Source: Pyrenophora tritici-repentis (lineage: Eukaryota > Ascomycota > Dothideomycetes > Pleosporales > Pleosporaceae). From it: a stretch of DNA of 64,000 nucleotides. Of this stretch, positions 10,576-22,500 are shown one piece after another (positions within the stretch are counted from its first letter, which is position 1; each line of letters opens with the position of its first letter). The position numbers and the translations under genes were made by a program. The DNA lies in assembly GCF_003171515.1 (NCBI RefSeq), contig NC_089390.1:9366274-9430273 (forward strand). Direction: 5' to 3'. The notes under the pieces were generated by a model. The model was not told the origin of the DNA and made no database searches. It saw only the letters and a program-made list of their open reading frames with translations.

Positions 10576-10983
10576 ATGCCTCCTCACCTCCATCCGCGGT
10601 CGCGCATGACGACTTCGCTCTTTACTACCACTCTCATGGTCTCATTCCTGGTTGTTGCCGCACCACATCTCATACCGTGTCCAGTGGACCCGCGCACGCT
10701 TGCCGACTCCGCAGACCCCACGGGAGAAAGGAGGAGACGGAGGCGGAAGTTACCAGAAGATGAGACATGCAACGACATCATGAGAGAGGAGCGACGGCGG
10801 AGGATGTTACTTGAGGAGAAACTTGCGGCCAGGAGAGAGTGTCCGGTGCCGAAGCCTGGTGGGCTGATCGGACAAGTACTAGGCGTACAGAAGGAGGGCG
10901 ACGAGGAAGAGCCAAGGCTGTCCATTATGCAAAGAGTCGAGAAGACCATATGTCAGCCTTGGGGAAAGGACGACAATCAATAA
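10576..10983 (+). CDS. Small conserved-looking membrane protein, function unknown
   Basis: This is a 135-residue single-exon protein whose ATG has A at -3 (AAAAATGCC). After a short basic leader, residues about 11-35 form one hydrophobic segment (SLFTTTLMVSFLVVAAPHLI) ending CPVDPR. A strongly basic and charged region follows (ERRRRRRKLPEDE, REERRRRMLLEEKLAARRE) with Cys residues and PKPGGLIGQVLG. One membrane segment plus a basic helix would suit a small mitochondrial or ER membrane protein, but I do not recognise the family. The charged helix and clean context make it a likely real gene. Confidence 0.6.
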   Translation: MPPHLHPRSRMTTSLFTTTLMVSFLVVAAPHLIPCPVDPRTLADSADPTGERRRRRRKLPEDETCNDIMREERRRRMLLEEKLAARRECPVPKPGGLIGQVLGVQKEGDEEEPRLSIMQRVEKTICQPWGKDDNQ

Positions 10984-11417
10984 CAGGAGGTTCGGCGCAA
11001 GCAATTTACACATAAACGGACCAGGTGGGAATATACGACGCTTCGTCTGGCAGGCTACAACTTCACTGCATACCAATATCTGTATATATCGCATGAGTAT
11101 GTATATGCTGAAACCAACCGCCTCAAACGCACGGCTACAAGCGCACGACCAGCCCCTCGTGGTGTAAGATATCTAGCGATTAGTACGCGTTCTATTTTTC
11201 TCTATCAAATAACTCCCCTCTTAGTTTCCAGTGGGAGACACCGATTCATTTAGTGCTCTAAAGACAGTGCGCAACAAAGAACGTGATCGCGTGTCGATAG
11301 CGTGAATACACTACGTCATCCAACCACGCGAACCACCACCCTTCAGCACCATCTCATCTCCCAACACAACACAAAATCCATCCCAAACCCCAACCCTCCA
11401 AACCCACCCCCTCGGCC
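10984..11417. other. Intergenic
   Basis: Region between two plus-strand genes. The last 100 bases are CA-rich and poor in G, typical of fungal promoter and leader sequence. Nothing else was seen. Confidence 0.5.
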
Positions 11418-11939
11418 ATGCCATCCAAACCCCTCACAAAAGCCCAACGAATGGCCTACCGCATCGGCCGCGGCGAAAAAAGCGTCCTAACATTCGAGCC
11501 CTACAAATCCGAGTTACTCCCCCTCTGGCGCTTCAAAACCGTGCCCATTGCCCAAAAGTCGTCCTCAGACATCTACGCCAAATACGTCGAATATAGGGAC
11601 GCCGGCGACTTTGTTGGCATGGATATGGCGCGCAAGTTTCTGCAGATGGGCATGACGCGCGCTATGCGGTATGCGAATCATGCGGGCGGGAGAAAGTATA
11701 ATAGAGCCACGGGCGAGGAGCTGGAAAAGAGTAAGGGGCATGAGGGGATGAGGGAGAAGAGGGAGGCGAGTGCTGTTTTTAGGGGCGTGTGGGAGAGGGT
11801 GAAGGGGGAGGAGGGGTATCTGGAGGGGAAGGAGGGTTTTTTGAGGGAGCAGAGGGAGTGGGATAGGGAGAAGAAGAGGGAAGAGAAGGGGGTGGAGAAG
11901 GAGGGAGGTGGGGTTAAGAGTGAGGGTAGTGATGTATAA
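11418..11939 (+). CDS. DUF4385-family protein
   Basis: This is a single exon of 173 residues. The first ~100 match the DUF4385 pattern: YRIGRGEKSVLTFEPYKSEL, then WRFKTVPIAQKSS, YRDAGDFVGMDMARKFLQMG and TRAMRYANHAGGRKY. The biochemical role of this family, which is also found in bacteria and phages, is unknown to me. The C-terminal third is a highly charged Glu/Lys/Gly-rich tail (REKKREEKG, KEGGGVKSEG) encoded by purine-only sequence and is probably disordered. The start context is GGCCATGCC. No intron is needed. Confidence 0.82.
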   Translation: MPSKPLTKAQRMAYRIGRGEKSVLTFEPYKSELLPLWRFKTVPIAQKSSSDIYAKYVEYRDAGDFVGMDMARKFLQMGMTRAMRYANHAGGRKYNRATGEELEKSKGHEGMREKREASAVFRGVWERVKGEEGYLEGKEGFLREQREWDREKKREEKGVEKEGGGVKSEGSDV

Positions 11940-14900
11940 GCGAGTTATTAGTTTAATAGATCTATTGATGTTAGTACATATGGTGAAGAGAAACAAGACA
12001 CCGAGAAACGAAGGAAAAATCTCACCCAATGAATGACACATACCCAGGAACCCGTGCGGCAGGAATTCGGCTCACAAAAATAAGAACCCCTAACATCTCA
12101 ACAATCCATCTCCACCCTCCACCATCCTTCATCCCTCCTTACTTCCGCGGAGCACATACACAACAACCAACCATCACACTGACGTCTTCCCGAGCTAAAC
12201 CCCCGATCGGCTACCAAAAAAACCCCCCAACTACAACCAGGCCCGGGCCGATGGCGCATGTGCGGTGCGACTGAAATTAGCGAGCTGCATGCATATGTAC
12301 GGATTTTCACAAACGTCAGTCTTACGAAAGGGAAGGAGGGGATGGCATTGCCACGTGGCATGGCATGGCTAACCGATATGGGGATTGAGATATGAGATCT
12401 TACTTGCAGCTAGCTTGCAGATTTATTGATGTATTGAGTGCAGTGTCGTGGTCCTACGTGTCCCGGGTACTGTACCTACAGAGCTACCGCCTATTCTTAT
12501 TAGGAATAACGTATAGTTAGGGTAGATGTAAATGTGAATGTGAATGTACAAAGAGGTTGAGATCATGGAAAGGGAAGTGCATGTGCTCGTATCTCGCTCG
12601 TGCTCGCTAATATCAATCGTGCATAAGCGAATCCGGCTCCGTGAGTTAGGTAGAGCGAGCGAGCTATTCTTGGAACAAAACAAAGACGGTCTACGGAACT
12701 CCGTGTTCGGACTACAATACTTTTTACCATGTTTCCAAGATTTTCCCCTTTGGGAGGATGCAAGAATACCGAACGAGGTTCCCACTTAAGCCTTTTCACC
12801 GTCCCTGAAACATCATTAATAACTAACCAATATCCCTCTTTTAGCAATACCAAATCTTGCATGGTGTATCCTTACCCAACCTTACAAAAAACCAAAAAAC
12901 CCATTCCATTCCAAGTTAGCCAACACCGCAGACCACAAAGGACATGAGCTACATACACACCCACTCACCCCTACCTACCCCCCCACTCCAAGACGAAAAA
13001 ACCAATAACAACAAAACGTCGATTACGTGTGCTACCCCTTTGACTTACCCTGCTTACCCTCCCTCTCCGACTTAAACTACCGATCCTACTGATCTACAAT
13101 ACATACCAACCAGAGTCCGCAACAATCAAGCGATAGGCAGATTGATTACCTGATTAGGTCTGTCACGGACCAGATAGTGATCTTTCGAGGCCTAATCCGG
13201 TAATCAATCTGCCTATCGCTTGATTGTTGCGGACTCTGATACCAACCGACCAACTTACCGAGCACGCTTTCTCTACCACCCTCTCCCAACCTAGACTCTG
13301 AGAAAGTGATGTATGAATATCCAAACTGTCGGGCCCCCGACTTCGACTCCACAACCCGGTTGGCTGGAAGAAAGCTGGGTTTGTTTATCCCACACCCGTC
13401 CTCGCCAGGTTCTTAAAGCGGCGTAAGTATACCAAGTAAGCAACGCCAAGGGCAGGGCAAGGTAAGACAAGACAGGGCAAGTCGAACCAGGGAGTGAGTG
13501 AGATGATGGTCAGGATGAAAAAAATCGGCATGTGCATATGCAAAAGAGAAAAATGTGTGTGATGTCTGGGGAGCGATGTTTGGGAACGATGTCTTTTTCG
13601 AGTGTAGTTGTAGACATAGATACGAGATACTTACATAGATGTTAGATGTTCCAAGCTACCCCTACACACACACACACATCTCCATGCACGGAGAACCTCA
13701 AAGCCAAAGCCAGAGCCAAGGCGGGAAAAAACAACCCCCCTACCTTGACGTACCCAGCGAACGGACATCCGATGCGCATCTGATGCGCGTTCCTTTTCTC
13801 CCCCTTCCGCCCCTCCCAAACACTCAACGATCTACAAATCTCACATGCCATCCCAATCCCAGCCACCCTATGCCATTTCATCCCATGTCATCCCATGTCA
13901 TCCTATCCCATCACACACGCTCACACACACGCTCACGTGAACCCGAAATCGGCACTTGTACCCACTCCCACCAAGACGGGGAGAAAACATGTTTGCAATC
14001 GGGCCTATTCTACACTCATCGATCATGGCAACCGTCGCCCGCGCTCGCGTCCACATGCCCTCCATGTTTGCTCGTTTGCTCACTGGTTGGACAGGCCTGG
14101 CTGCCGGCATCGCTGGTGCATCTGATCGACGGGGATTCCCCTCCTTTCTCACGACGGAACAACAACACCACACGCTCCGAGTATGTGGCTTGGAACGGTC
14201 GTTTGTGCGTAGTGTGGATATGTAGCTGTTAGTAGCGACAGAAGGCCTGAACGGACTTGATGAATCGTCGCAACACCAAGGTGATGAAGAATAAAATGGG
14301 GGGCTTTAGATACATGTCATCATCACTGCATTTGCGAAAGCCTGTGTGTTTGGACATGTTGTCTGTTTGAGAGCTACAGCAAGAAAGGGAAGCCCGCTGG
14401 CAATCTGAATAACACACAAATCATGATGGAGGGTGCGGAGCGCGACGCGAAATAAACCCATGAACGGTTTGCATGCGTCTCAAGTTTTAAGCGCCAGGAG
14501 TGTGTGACGACGGGACATGGGCGCGTATGGAAGGCGGCAAGGATTGCGGTGAGTAGAGAGAAATTATGTTCATAGAAGGTAGGTAAAAAGAAAAAGTTAA
14601 ACAACCCTAGAGAAACTGTCAAAGGAACGATGAAAATCTTTTGACTCCCAGAAGCATGCCGCACCGCACCGCGTTGGAAGGCCTCGCAAGGCATGCCAAG
14701 AGGAGAAATACAATGTACCGATCAGAATGCCATGATGAAATCGGTCTAGATAGATGAAGGCGGATTACGACAATCGCCGCCAGATGGGAAAGATGGAAAC
14801 TTGGATGCCAGTAGTGTAAGGGGAGTGTGTGTGTGATCGGAGGCGCATCCAGCAGACGTGAATCCGTTGACCCCGTAATGCGAACCCAAGTGACAAAAGT

Positions 14901-15100
14901 CAAAAAAAGAAGAAGAAGCGATGGGATGGCAGAGGCCGTCAAGCGGAGGCGGACGGGCAGTACGTAATAGTGGTATCGCGTGTTTTCTTCTGCTGTTCCC
15001 AGCAGCACCGCCAATGGCCAGGGCGGGGGTGACCGAACCGAGCGGTGTAGGTATCTCTCTACAGCCTACGCAAACAACATGTGGTAGCTGTCCCCTCGGC
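11940..15100. other. Gene-poor interval upstream of the DUF4385 and Ras 3' ends
   Basis: About 3.1 kb without a convincing protein gene. It contains the MITE at 13111-13238, short CA microsatellites near 13661-13677 and 13914-13934, and a small ATCCCATGTC tandem near 13876-13905. A 197-codon open frame at 13639-14232 has simple-sequence composition and no family features. Possible long UTRs or non-coding RNAs cannot be judged from sequence. Confidence 0.5.
13111..13238. mobile_element. hAT-type MITE, 128 bp, with 8-bp target duplication
   Basis: The element has terminal inverted repeats starting CAGAGTCCGCAACAATC. The first 40 bases are identical at both ends, extending to 48 with one mismatch. 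The 8-bp direct repeat ATACCAAC flanks it at 13103-13110 and 13239-13246. CAG termini and an 8-bp duplication are the signature of hAT elements. It has no coding capacity (about 32 internal bases). The perfect duplication and near-perfect arms indicate recent insertion. Confidence 0.9.
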
Positions 15101-15909
15101 TTACATTACTACGCAGCAGCATCCCTTCTTCTCCGCCTGGTCATCCGTATCAAACGTCGTCTTTTGAGGGCCGTTGCCGTTTGAGCCAGGGGCGCCTGTG
15201 TATGATGACATTTCCTTGTTATATCTGCGGATTTCGCGAACGATGTCGTAAAAAGCGTTGTCCACGTTGATGCGCGATTTCGCTGATGTTTCGATGAACT
15301 TGCAGCCAAAGTTCCGCGCCAAGGTTTGGCCCTCTGTGGACGCGGGTCAGCATAGGCGCATGTGGCAAAGGGGGGTGTGAGACATGTACGCACCTTGTGT
15401 CGAAACTTGCCTCTCGCCGTCGAGATCGCACTTGTTGCCGACGACGATCATGGGGAAGTAGTCCTTGTCCTTTACTCTTAGGATTTGCTGCTGGAATGTC
15501 ATAATCTCCTCGAAGCTCTGCCTGTCGGTTATCGAGTAGACGAGGAGGAAGCCCTCTCCTGTGCGCATGTACTGCTCGCGCATGGCAGAGTACTCCTCCT
15601 GGCCGGCTGTGTCGAGAACATCGAGCAGGGCGACTTCGTCATCGATGACACACTGCTTGCGGTACGAGTCTGCGAATATGTTAGTTCATGTTGCACACGG
15701 CGCCGCGTGTCGGGGGGCTATAGGGTTACTCACCCTCAATCGTCGGGTCGTACTCATCAACGAAGTGGCTCTGGATCAGCTGGATGGTCAGACACGACTT
15801 TCCGACTCCACCACCGCCGACGACCACCAGCTTATATTCTCGGAGAAACTAGGGCGGGTTAGCGACCGAGACTGAGAGAAGGAGCGGCGGCAAGTACCTT
15901 TGATGCCAT
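15101..15909 (-). CDS. ras1: Ras small GTPase
   Basis: Four exons: 15909-15898, 15848-15734, 15669-15394 and 15333-15101. Phases agree and the product has 211 residues. The first exon encodes only MASK. Motifs are P-loop GGGGVGKS (15-22), effector loop YDPTIEDSY (37-45), DTAGQE (62-67), NKCD and ETSAKS. The C-terminus is KKGCCCVVM: a CVVM CaaX box for prenylation preceded by extra Cys residues that may be palmitoylated. It is a membrane-anchored GTP switch upstream of cAMP and MAPK signalling in fungi. The effector loop and CaaX box fit Ras rather than Rho or Rab. Which of the fungal Ras paralogues it is remains inferred. Confidence 0.93.
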
Positions 15910-16151
15910 TGTGAATGTGAGTAGTTGTTGTGGCGGACGCGGACGTAGACGCGGATGCTACAACAGAAGACGAGCGAAAGGTGTGGGTATTATTAGGGTA
16001 GTAGTTGAATGTTGGGAGGGAGGATGAGGCCGAGCTCAGTCACGGGCAATTGGGGAGGCGGGAGGAAGGAGCGATGGTGCTGGGGGCGATCAAGGGAGGC
16101 TTGCGTGTGGCGACGATGCGACGACGCGCAAAGGCAGCAGGCGCGATGGAC

Positions 16152-16214
16152 GTGCGTGGTGCGTGGTGCGTGGTGCGTGGTGCGTGGTGCGTGGTGCGTG
16201 GTGCGTGGTGCGTG
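16152..16214. repeat. Nine perfect copies of GTGCGTG
   Basis: Nine uninterrupted 7-base units, followed by a partial copy. They lie about 245-305 bases upstream of the Ras start codon, in its presumed promoter or leader. Confidence 0.95.
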
Positions 16215-17324
16215 GTGCTTGCTTGGGTGGGTGAAGCGTGAGGGCGAGGGTGAAGTGAAGGTGAAGCGTGAAGCGTGAGAAGCGTGGTGGTGATGACGGT
16301 TATCGAAGCCTCTGGTTGTGAAGTATGAAATGGGGCCAGGCTTCTTGGGACGAGAAGGGAAGGGGACGGGGGGAGCAGAGAGCACTGGATGGAGAAAGCA
16401 GCTTCACCCGGGTAGCAAAAACGACCTTGTAGCTCCGGTCGCTGGTCTGGGGCCTTGAAGGAGGAGCCTTGGAAGGCTGCTAAGAGCACATGGGCTCTGA
16501 CTGGCGACTGGCGCCCCCGTTAGCGCTGTGCATTGGCCGACGCCTCCAACGAAAGAGGACGGACGCCCACGACAAACAGCGGCCGACCCACCACCCTTGG
16601 GGCTGCTGCAAGCCCTGCAAAGTCCTGCAATGTGAACGTCTTGCCCCCAAAAGTGTCCAAACGCTCGTCGTAGTCTTCTGTAGCCTAGTCGCCGTCGCCG
16701 CCGCCGTCGCCGTCGCGACATTGAACCCTCACCCGTGCTGAGCGGCGGCCGTGATAGCGCAAAAGCGGCGGCATAGTCTGTCGAGATATACCGCCCGACG
16801 CTTCCATGCGATCCCAGCGCCCGGAGCCATGGGGCACGGCGTGCAGCCTGCCCTCCCGCGAACCACTACTGTGCACAAGGGGTTCGGGAAGATAGGAAGG
16901 GGGCGCGCCAAAGACGTTGACATGTTGGACAATTCATTACATGTACCCACGACTGCCTGCATCTGTCGTGATGCATCTGTCGTCACCCCGTGCATGTGAC
17001 CGTCAAGACGTGCGGGTGCGGACGCGGGCGCCAAAGTGCAATGCACCCTCAGCACGCAGAAGTGGAAGCACACCAACTGCAACTATCTAACACGAGCGGG
17101 GTCGCGCGGGTACCAGTGCCAGGGAAACCTCTCCACGCATCCACTGTACCGCTTCCCCATCAACACCATCCTGCCATAAACGCTTGGTCAATGTCTTGGT
17201 CACATATCACTATCTCGTGACATTTTGATATTGGAAATCTAAACCTGAACTGAATCTGCAAAATCTTCTTCTTTCTGTTATTATACTACCATCTACTCGC
17301 CTAGACATGTCCCAGGGTCTGCAA

Positions 17325-17352
17325 CAGCCAGCCAGCCAGCCAGCCAGCCAGC
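17325..17352. repeat. (CAGC)7 microsatellite
   Basis: Seven tetranucleotide copies in tandem, in non-coding sequence downstream of the molybdopterin-binding-domain gene. Confidence 0.9.
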
Positions 17353-17509
17353 CCAGTCGCACACGGCACGCCTTCTACAAACCTTCGAGAAGCAGTCTAG
17401 CATAACACTACGCCCACTCCGACCCTGCGTCGGCCGACTCGGCCTCTCCATCTTTTAGAGTTTCTGGTATGACTACAACTATCAAGTATGGCTTCAGCTC
17501 GCTCGCCCG

Positions 17510-18643
17510 CTACGACTCCTTGTCAGACGTATTACTGTCATCCTCGCCTTCTACATATACGCGCTTCCCCTGAACAGCCTTTACCACTTCAGGCACAAGA
17601 CTCTCCATATATTCACGATCGCGGCCAACAAGCGTCACAGTATTGTGATCCTTGCCCCATCGTGGATAGCTACCAATCTTGACTCCCTTGGGCTCAGCCT
17701 TGGCCGCCAGCTCCGTCAAATAGCCGGCAACGGCGCTCTCCGCCATTGGCGTCGAGATGAGAATGCGCAGTACACCTTTGCCCTCTGGATCCGTCAACCT
17801 GGGCAGGATGCGGGGCTTCAGTCCATCCAGTAACGATTCAAACAGCCGAGGCACCCCGGGCAGGATGTGAACGTTGCCATTCACCACGCTAACCGGCACC
17901 CACAGCGCTTCGTTGACAAACACGACCTGGTCTTCGTCAGGTACGGCGTCGTCAATTGGTAGTTGCACCATGCGCATCTTTGCTGTACGCGCAGGAGAGT
18001 CCACGTTCCAGTCAAAGTCAGGCTGAGACTTGTGGGGCTTGGACAAGCGCTTCATCCGCTGAAAAGCCGCGTCATGTAGCTTCAATGGCAGGTCAAACGC
18101 CTTGGCTATCGACTGGTACGTGATGTCGTCGTGACTGGACGCCATTAGCTCAGCCGCTGTCTGGTGTAGCGACTATCTCAACTCACGTCGGTCCAATCCC
18201 GCCACTGGTAACCACCATGTCGTAGTTTTTCGACATGCGTTGCACAGCTTCGACAATCTCGCCTTCATCGTCGGCAATGACTTCTATGCGCCGCAAGTTG
18301 ATGCCCAATGAGAAGCAGAATTTGGCAAAGTATGCCTGTGAAACATTAGCTGACCTGCCATTACCAACCGCTTGAGTCGTGTACCGAGTTCGTATCGACT
18401 GTCTAAGTTTCACGTCAGCTGTCAATACTTGCTATACGACTATCGCCCTAGTCGACTTACCTTTCCCCCAAGCACTTCGTCTCCGATGATCAGGCATGCC
18501 GCCGTATTGATCAAGCTCTTTTGTTGTGCTGAAGCCATGACTGATGACGTTATCGATTGGCGAAATGAAGCCGCGGGTCGATGCGCAAACTTGGGCAGTG
18601 GACGAGACAGATGTCTAGCAACCTGGTTTACTCTTCCAAACAT
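17510..18643 (-). CDS. Molybdopterin-binding-domain (MoCF/CinA-like) protein
   Basis: Four exons: 18643-18461, 18402-18385 (18-base micro-exon), 18335-18187 and 18134-17510. Phases agree and the product has 324 residues. The micro-exon encodes TVDTNS and restores the conserved run GDEVLGGK-TVDTNS-AYFAKF. The second signature GGIGPTHDDIT is rebuilt across the third intron. Both are hallmarks of the MoaB/Mog-like fold also found in CinA and in the N-terminal half of animal FAD synthase. The N-terminus (MFGRVNQVARHLSRPLP) is basic and amphipathic, suggesting mitochondrial import. A downstream Met36 (MASAQQ) would give a shorter cytosolic form. The exact substrate is unknown; nucleotide or pterin hydrolysis is plausible. 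Confidence 0.85.
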
Positions 18644-18877
18644 GGATCAGAAGACGTGTCTCAGTCAGTACAAGGACGTTGGAATGCTGAGAGAATGACT
18701 TCCACAAAAGTGAAGGTGCATGAGATGGATGCAGGTGGCGGATCTGGAGTTATGCCGCTAGCGTCATGTCCTGTCCGAGTCCCCCGCCAAACCCCGCTAC
18801 CGTATGCTCACAGCTTACACCACCCTTGAACGTCAGTCCATCACCGACAACGTCCGTCTTCTCTACCCTCCTTCACC

Positions 18878-19518
18878 ATGGCAAGTCTAGCGTCTACTGC
18901 CTTTGTCGCCTTCTCCACAGACCGCTAATGCTTGGGTCCAGTCCTCCGAGGCGAGGCTCTACACCTTCTCTGATGAGACCAAGACAAAACTACGCAAGTT
19001 TCGCCTGGGAACAAGTCGCGCCAACGACCCACAAGCAGTCATCTGTACGCCCAAATCAACTTTTTCTCATGCCTACGACTACTTGTGCGGCACTGCACCT
19101 GCCGAACGGGCTATACCATACAATGGCGCTGATGCCTAAGCGTCCCAGACGAAATCGATAAGAAGACGCTCGAGGTACGGCCGGTAGACGACGAAGTCTA
19201 TTCCGACGTGCAAAGTCTTGCCGACGAGCTTCCCGACCATGCACCGCGATTTGTGCTCTTGAGCTACCCATTGACACTCGTACGCCATACATGGCCTTTG
19301 TCTTGGATAAACACTGAGATGCATAGGACTCCGGTCGCTTATCAGTGCCATACGTCATGCTCTACTATCTCCCGATAACGTGCAACAGCGAGGTCAAGAT
19401 GCTCTACGCCGGCGCAAAGGAGCTCATGCGTAACACAAGCGAGGTGGGAAGGATCATTGAGATCGACAGCGCGGAGGATTTGGAAGAGATTGAGAAGTTG
19501 TTGAAGGATCACGTATAG
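18878..19518 (+). CDS. Glia maturation factor/Aim7-type ADF-homology protein
   Basis: Four exons: 18878-18880 (the ATG alone), 18942-19044, 19149-19279 and 19327-19518, giving 142 residues. The first intron appears to be GC-AG: GCAAGT at 18881 and a CTAAT branch site before CAG at 18941. This gives MSSEARLYTFSDETK, the expected family start. Later segments read KLRKFRLGTSRANDPQAVI, then DELPDHAPRFVLLSYPLTL and VPYVMLYYLPI, as in Aim7/GMF. The family binds Arp2/3 complex and debranches actin networks. Length fits the family (~140). No other in-frame ATG precedes the conserved region, which supports the unusual first exon. It is divergent from the molybdopterin-binding gene. Confidence 0.85.
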
Positions 19519-22500
19519 GAGGTTGGGCAGCTATTGCCATCTGCTAAAATCTAGAGCAATGCATTTAACCCAACGGCTTCGTGCCGACGCGGCATCGGAT
19601 AGACGAAAGAATTTTCAGAGAAAGAAAATCTTGACCGATCAATGACGAACCATTGTGCAACCGAAATTGCGAAAAGTTCCCAATGGCCTATGCCACGAGC
19701 AAGTGCCCCTGCTAATATGTGCGATATTGAAATGTACAAAGCCGGACGAGGCCACCGTCTGACGATCCGACCATACCCCAACAACGCTCTGCCAATATCA
19801 CGCAACTACCAAGCTTTTCTTCCAGAAGAACCGAGCCCGTCCCCCTCCATCGTCTGTTTCACATAGATTGAAATTTCTCACAACCGAACCCTGCCCCCTT
19901 GTCCCCGTCGCTATCACACCATCGTCAACCCGTCCTATAACTCTCGTGCTCGCGTCGATCTCCAGGATGCAGATGCAGGGTTCGGCTATATTGCCTTGTT
20001 AGGCTTGACATATATCACGGCTATGTCGCTTCCTTCCATCACTATCTGTACACACCACCACACAGCATTACAATCATGGCACACACGCACTTGATCCCAT
20101 ACCCCCACCCAGCCCCCCTTCCAACGCGGCACACATCACATGTGCGATGGTCCATTGCGATATGAGCCAGGCTACCTTCCCTCTTCAGCCACATGGAAAC
20201 ATAGGTACCATTTGTTCGGGCATTTTTTTTCCTGCACATGCGGTGCGGTATCCACACGTAATCTTGGGTTGCACGTTGTGAGGCCACCCGCTAGGCCGAT
20301 AAACAATTAGCGCAGGGGCTGGCAGACGGGGTGGTTCACACGTGCGTACAAGTGCAGGTGCAGATGCAAGGGCGGCAAGGCAAGTGAAGTGAATTTTATT
20401 CGGGTATGTATATTAGTGATATAGGCAGATGGGGATGAGATATTGGTGCTTGTTGCTGGGGTTTGTTAGAAAACCAGTCTGGGCGTTCGTCACGTCTCTT
20501 CTTTGAGATGGCGTGGGGAATGGGCTCCGCCACTCGGACACGGACGCGTCGCCGCTTTTAAGGCGCGTTGGTTGTTCGTGTTCGCGTAGGTTTTTTTGTG
20601 TAGGTGCTTTGGGTGTGAATGTCGCTTGGCTATGTAGGTTTTGTTATCATTATCGTCACTGAGATACCTCGGGCTTTCTGCACCACGATTGAGAATGTCA
20701 CTGCATGCAAGTAAGTATCGCATAGCCTCCCGCATTCTCTACTTAAGATATAGCATGACGTGCGCACCCACCCGCCGCATACATTTTCTTAAGTTACTCA
20801 AATCATGATGGTGTGAGAGCTTGTTAGCTATGTTTATTAATCAATGCCCTTTTTGTTACGTTTTCTGCCTGAGATATTCTGAGAACCTCCCTCCCCTCCC
20901 TCCGCTCATCGATAAGCAAACATGGGATAGTATTTGGAAAAATACGCCGGCTTGTGTGGCGTGCTAGCGTGTTGGCGTGGTGTAGTGTAGTGTACTTTAG
21001 TCTGCATGGTAAGGGGGATGGAGGTTGGGTTGGCGGGTCATGGTAGGGGTGTGCGTGCTTGCCCGCGTTTCGTTCACGGGAAGCGCTAGGAAGGGTTAGG
21101 CTGGCTGGGTCAGGCTTGGCGTGGGTTTTGTGATGGGTAGGGCTGGGTTGGGGGATAGTTTGCCAGGCAATGAGGTGGATGTGGATGTGGGATGAGTTTG
21201 GGATGAGGCTGGAGTTGAGATGGGGGGGATGGGAGTGAGAGTGGGATGGAGATGGGGAGGGGGGTAAAGGTTAAGGGTATGAGGGTTAGAGGTTATGGTA
21301 CACTTGGGGATTGTGAAACAGCTTAGAATGAAAGCATAGAGAGATGAACGAACAAAGGGGTGTAGTTTACAAGATACCTAATTACTATACCCTTAGGCAT
21401 GGAGGATTGATAGTTACAAGAAATCATGGTTGTAACGAGGAGAAGTAGGTCAGTTTCGGGGATACCCTCGCTAGTCTTTCAGGTTAGTATGCGGGCTAAG
21501 GTAATTTTGATCTAGGGTATCTTGATTGAGGCGCTAAGCACGTCTGGATGTTGGTGTCTACATGCGTAGGTAGGTGGGGAAGTAGGAAGTTCAAAACAAG
21601 CTGGATAGTAGTAAGGCGTGTAATTCAATTTCGAGGTTAGAAGGGTGCGCTATTTATACATTTGTTATCTACCTAGGTAGTTTTGACATGGCTAGAGGTT
21701 TGGAAAATAGAGTATCTATAACTATATGTAATAGCCGGATTTAAAAGGGAAGGGAAGAGAACAGATATATAGTACAGCCATTCACTACATAGGTAGGAGT
21801 GAACAAGCCCGGTAGAGCTCTCGTCAAAGTCATGTAATTAATAGTTCTTCAGTGTTTCATTGCATAACCCGTAGATTGAACACTTAAGTATCTCAGAAAT
21901 ATCGTCTTCGCGACTTGGTCGCACAGTTATCACTTCACTATTTCAAGTTCAAAGTACATCCGCATAATTCCTGCTACTATAAAAAAGCTGGGATTCTATA
22001 CCCACTTATCTGTCGAAACAAGGAAACTGCAATTAATAACACAGGTACGAGAACGCGGACTTGTACTTAAGAGGCCCGAGATCTCGTAGATGTACTAGCC
22101 GGTTTAGTCTGTGTGTGGTTTGTAAAGCATACGGCTTGGTTTACACTTCGCGTCTGGAGGTCGAGGGAGGACTTTAGGGTGTTTTATGGTGGGAGATACT
22201 ACCGTGGGCTAAGTTTGTGGCTTAAAGTTACAACGTTTCTGTTCTTTAATTTTGATTCGACTAATGTAGTTTAAATATCTACTTTGTATCGAACAGTGTT
22301 AGGTAGGATGTCGCGGAGGGGAAATGGAAGTCTGCGGGTATGTTGATATATGGAGTCGTCTACGTCTTATCTGTGTAGATGGAGAGGGGATGTATACTGT
22401 GGTAGAGCTGGGTCTTGTCTTATCTGGAGTCTTGTTATGATTTTGCTCTTTTCTATCCCGTGAAAAAGGTAGGAGAGGGAAGAATGAACCTTGTAGACGT

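Larger units (their letters stand above)
15910..17509. other. Ras upstream region and intergenic
   Basis: It holds the heptamer repeat at 16152-16214, a GCC/GTC trinucleotide-like stretch near 16688-16718 and the CAGC microsatellite at 17325-17352. No convincing gene was seen on either strand. Confidence 0.5.

Noticed and set aside
13639..14232. 197-codon plus-strand frame
   Set aside because: Composition is driven by CA and CATCCC simple sequence. No domain, no splice support, and alternative frames are equally open.
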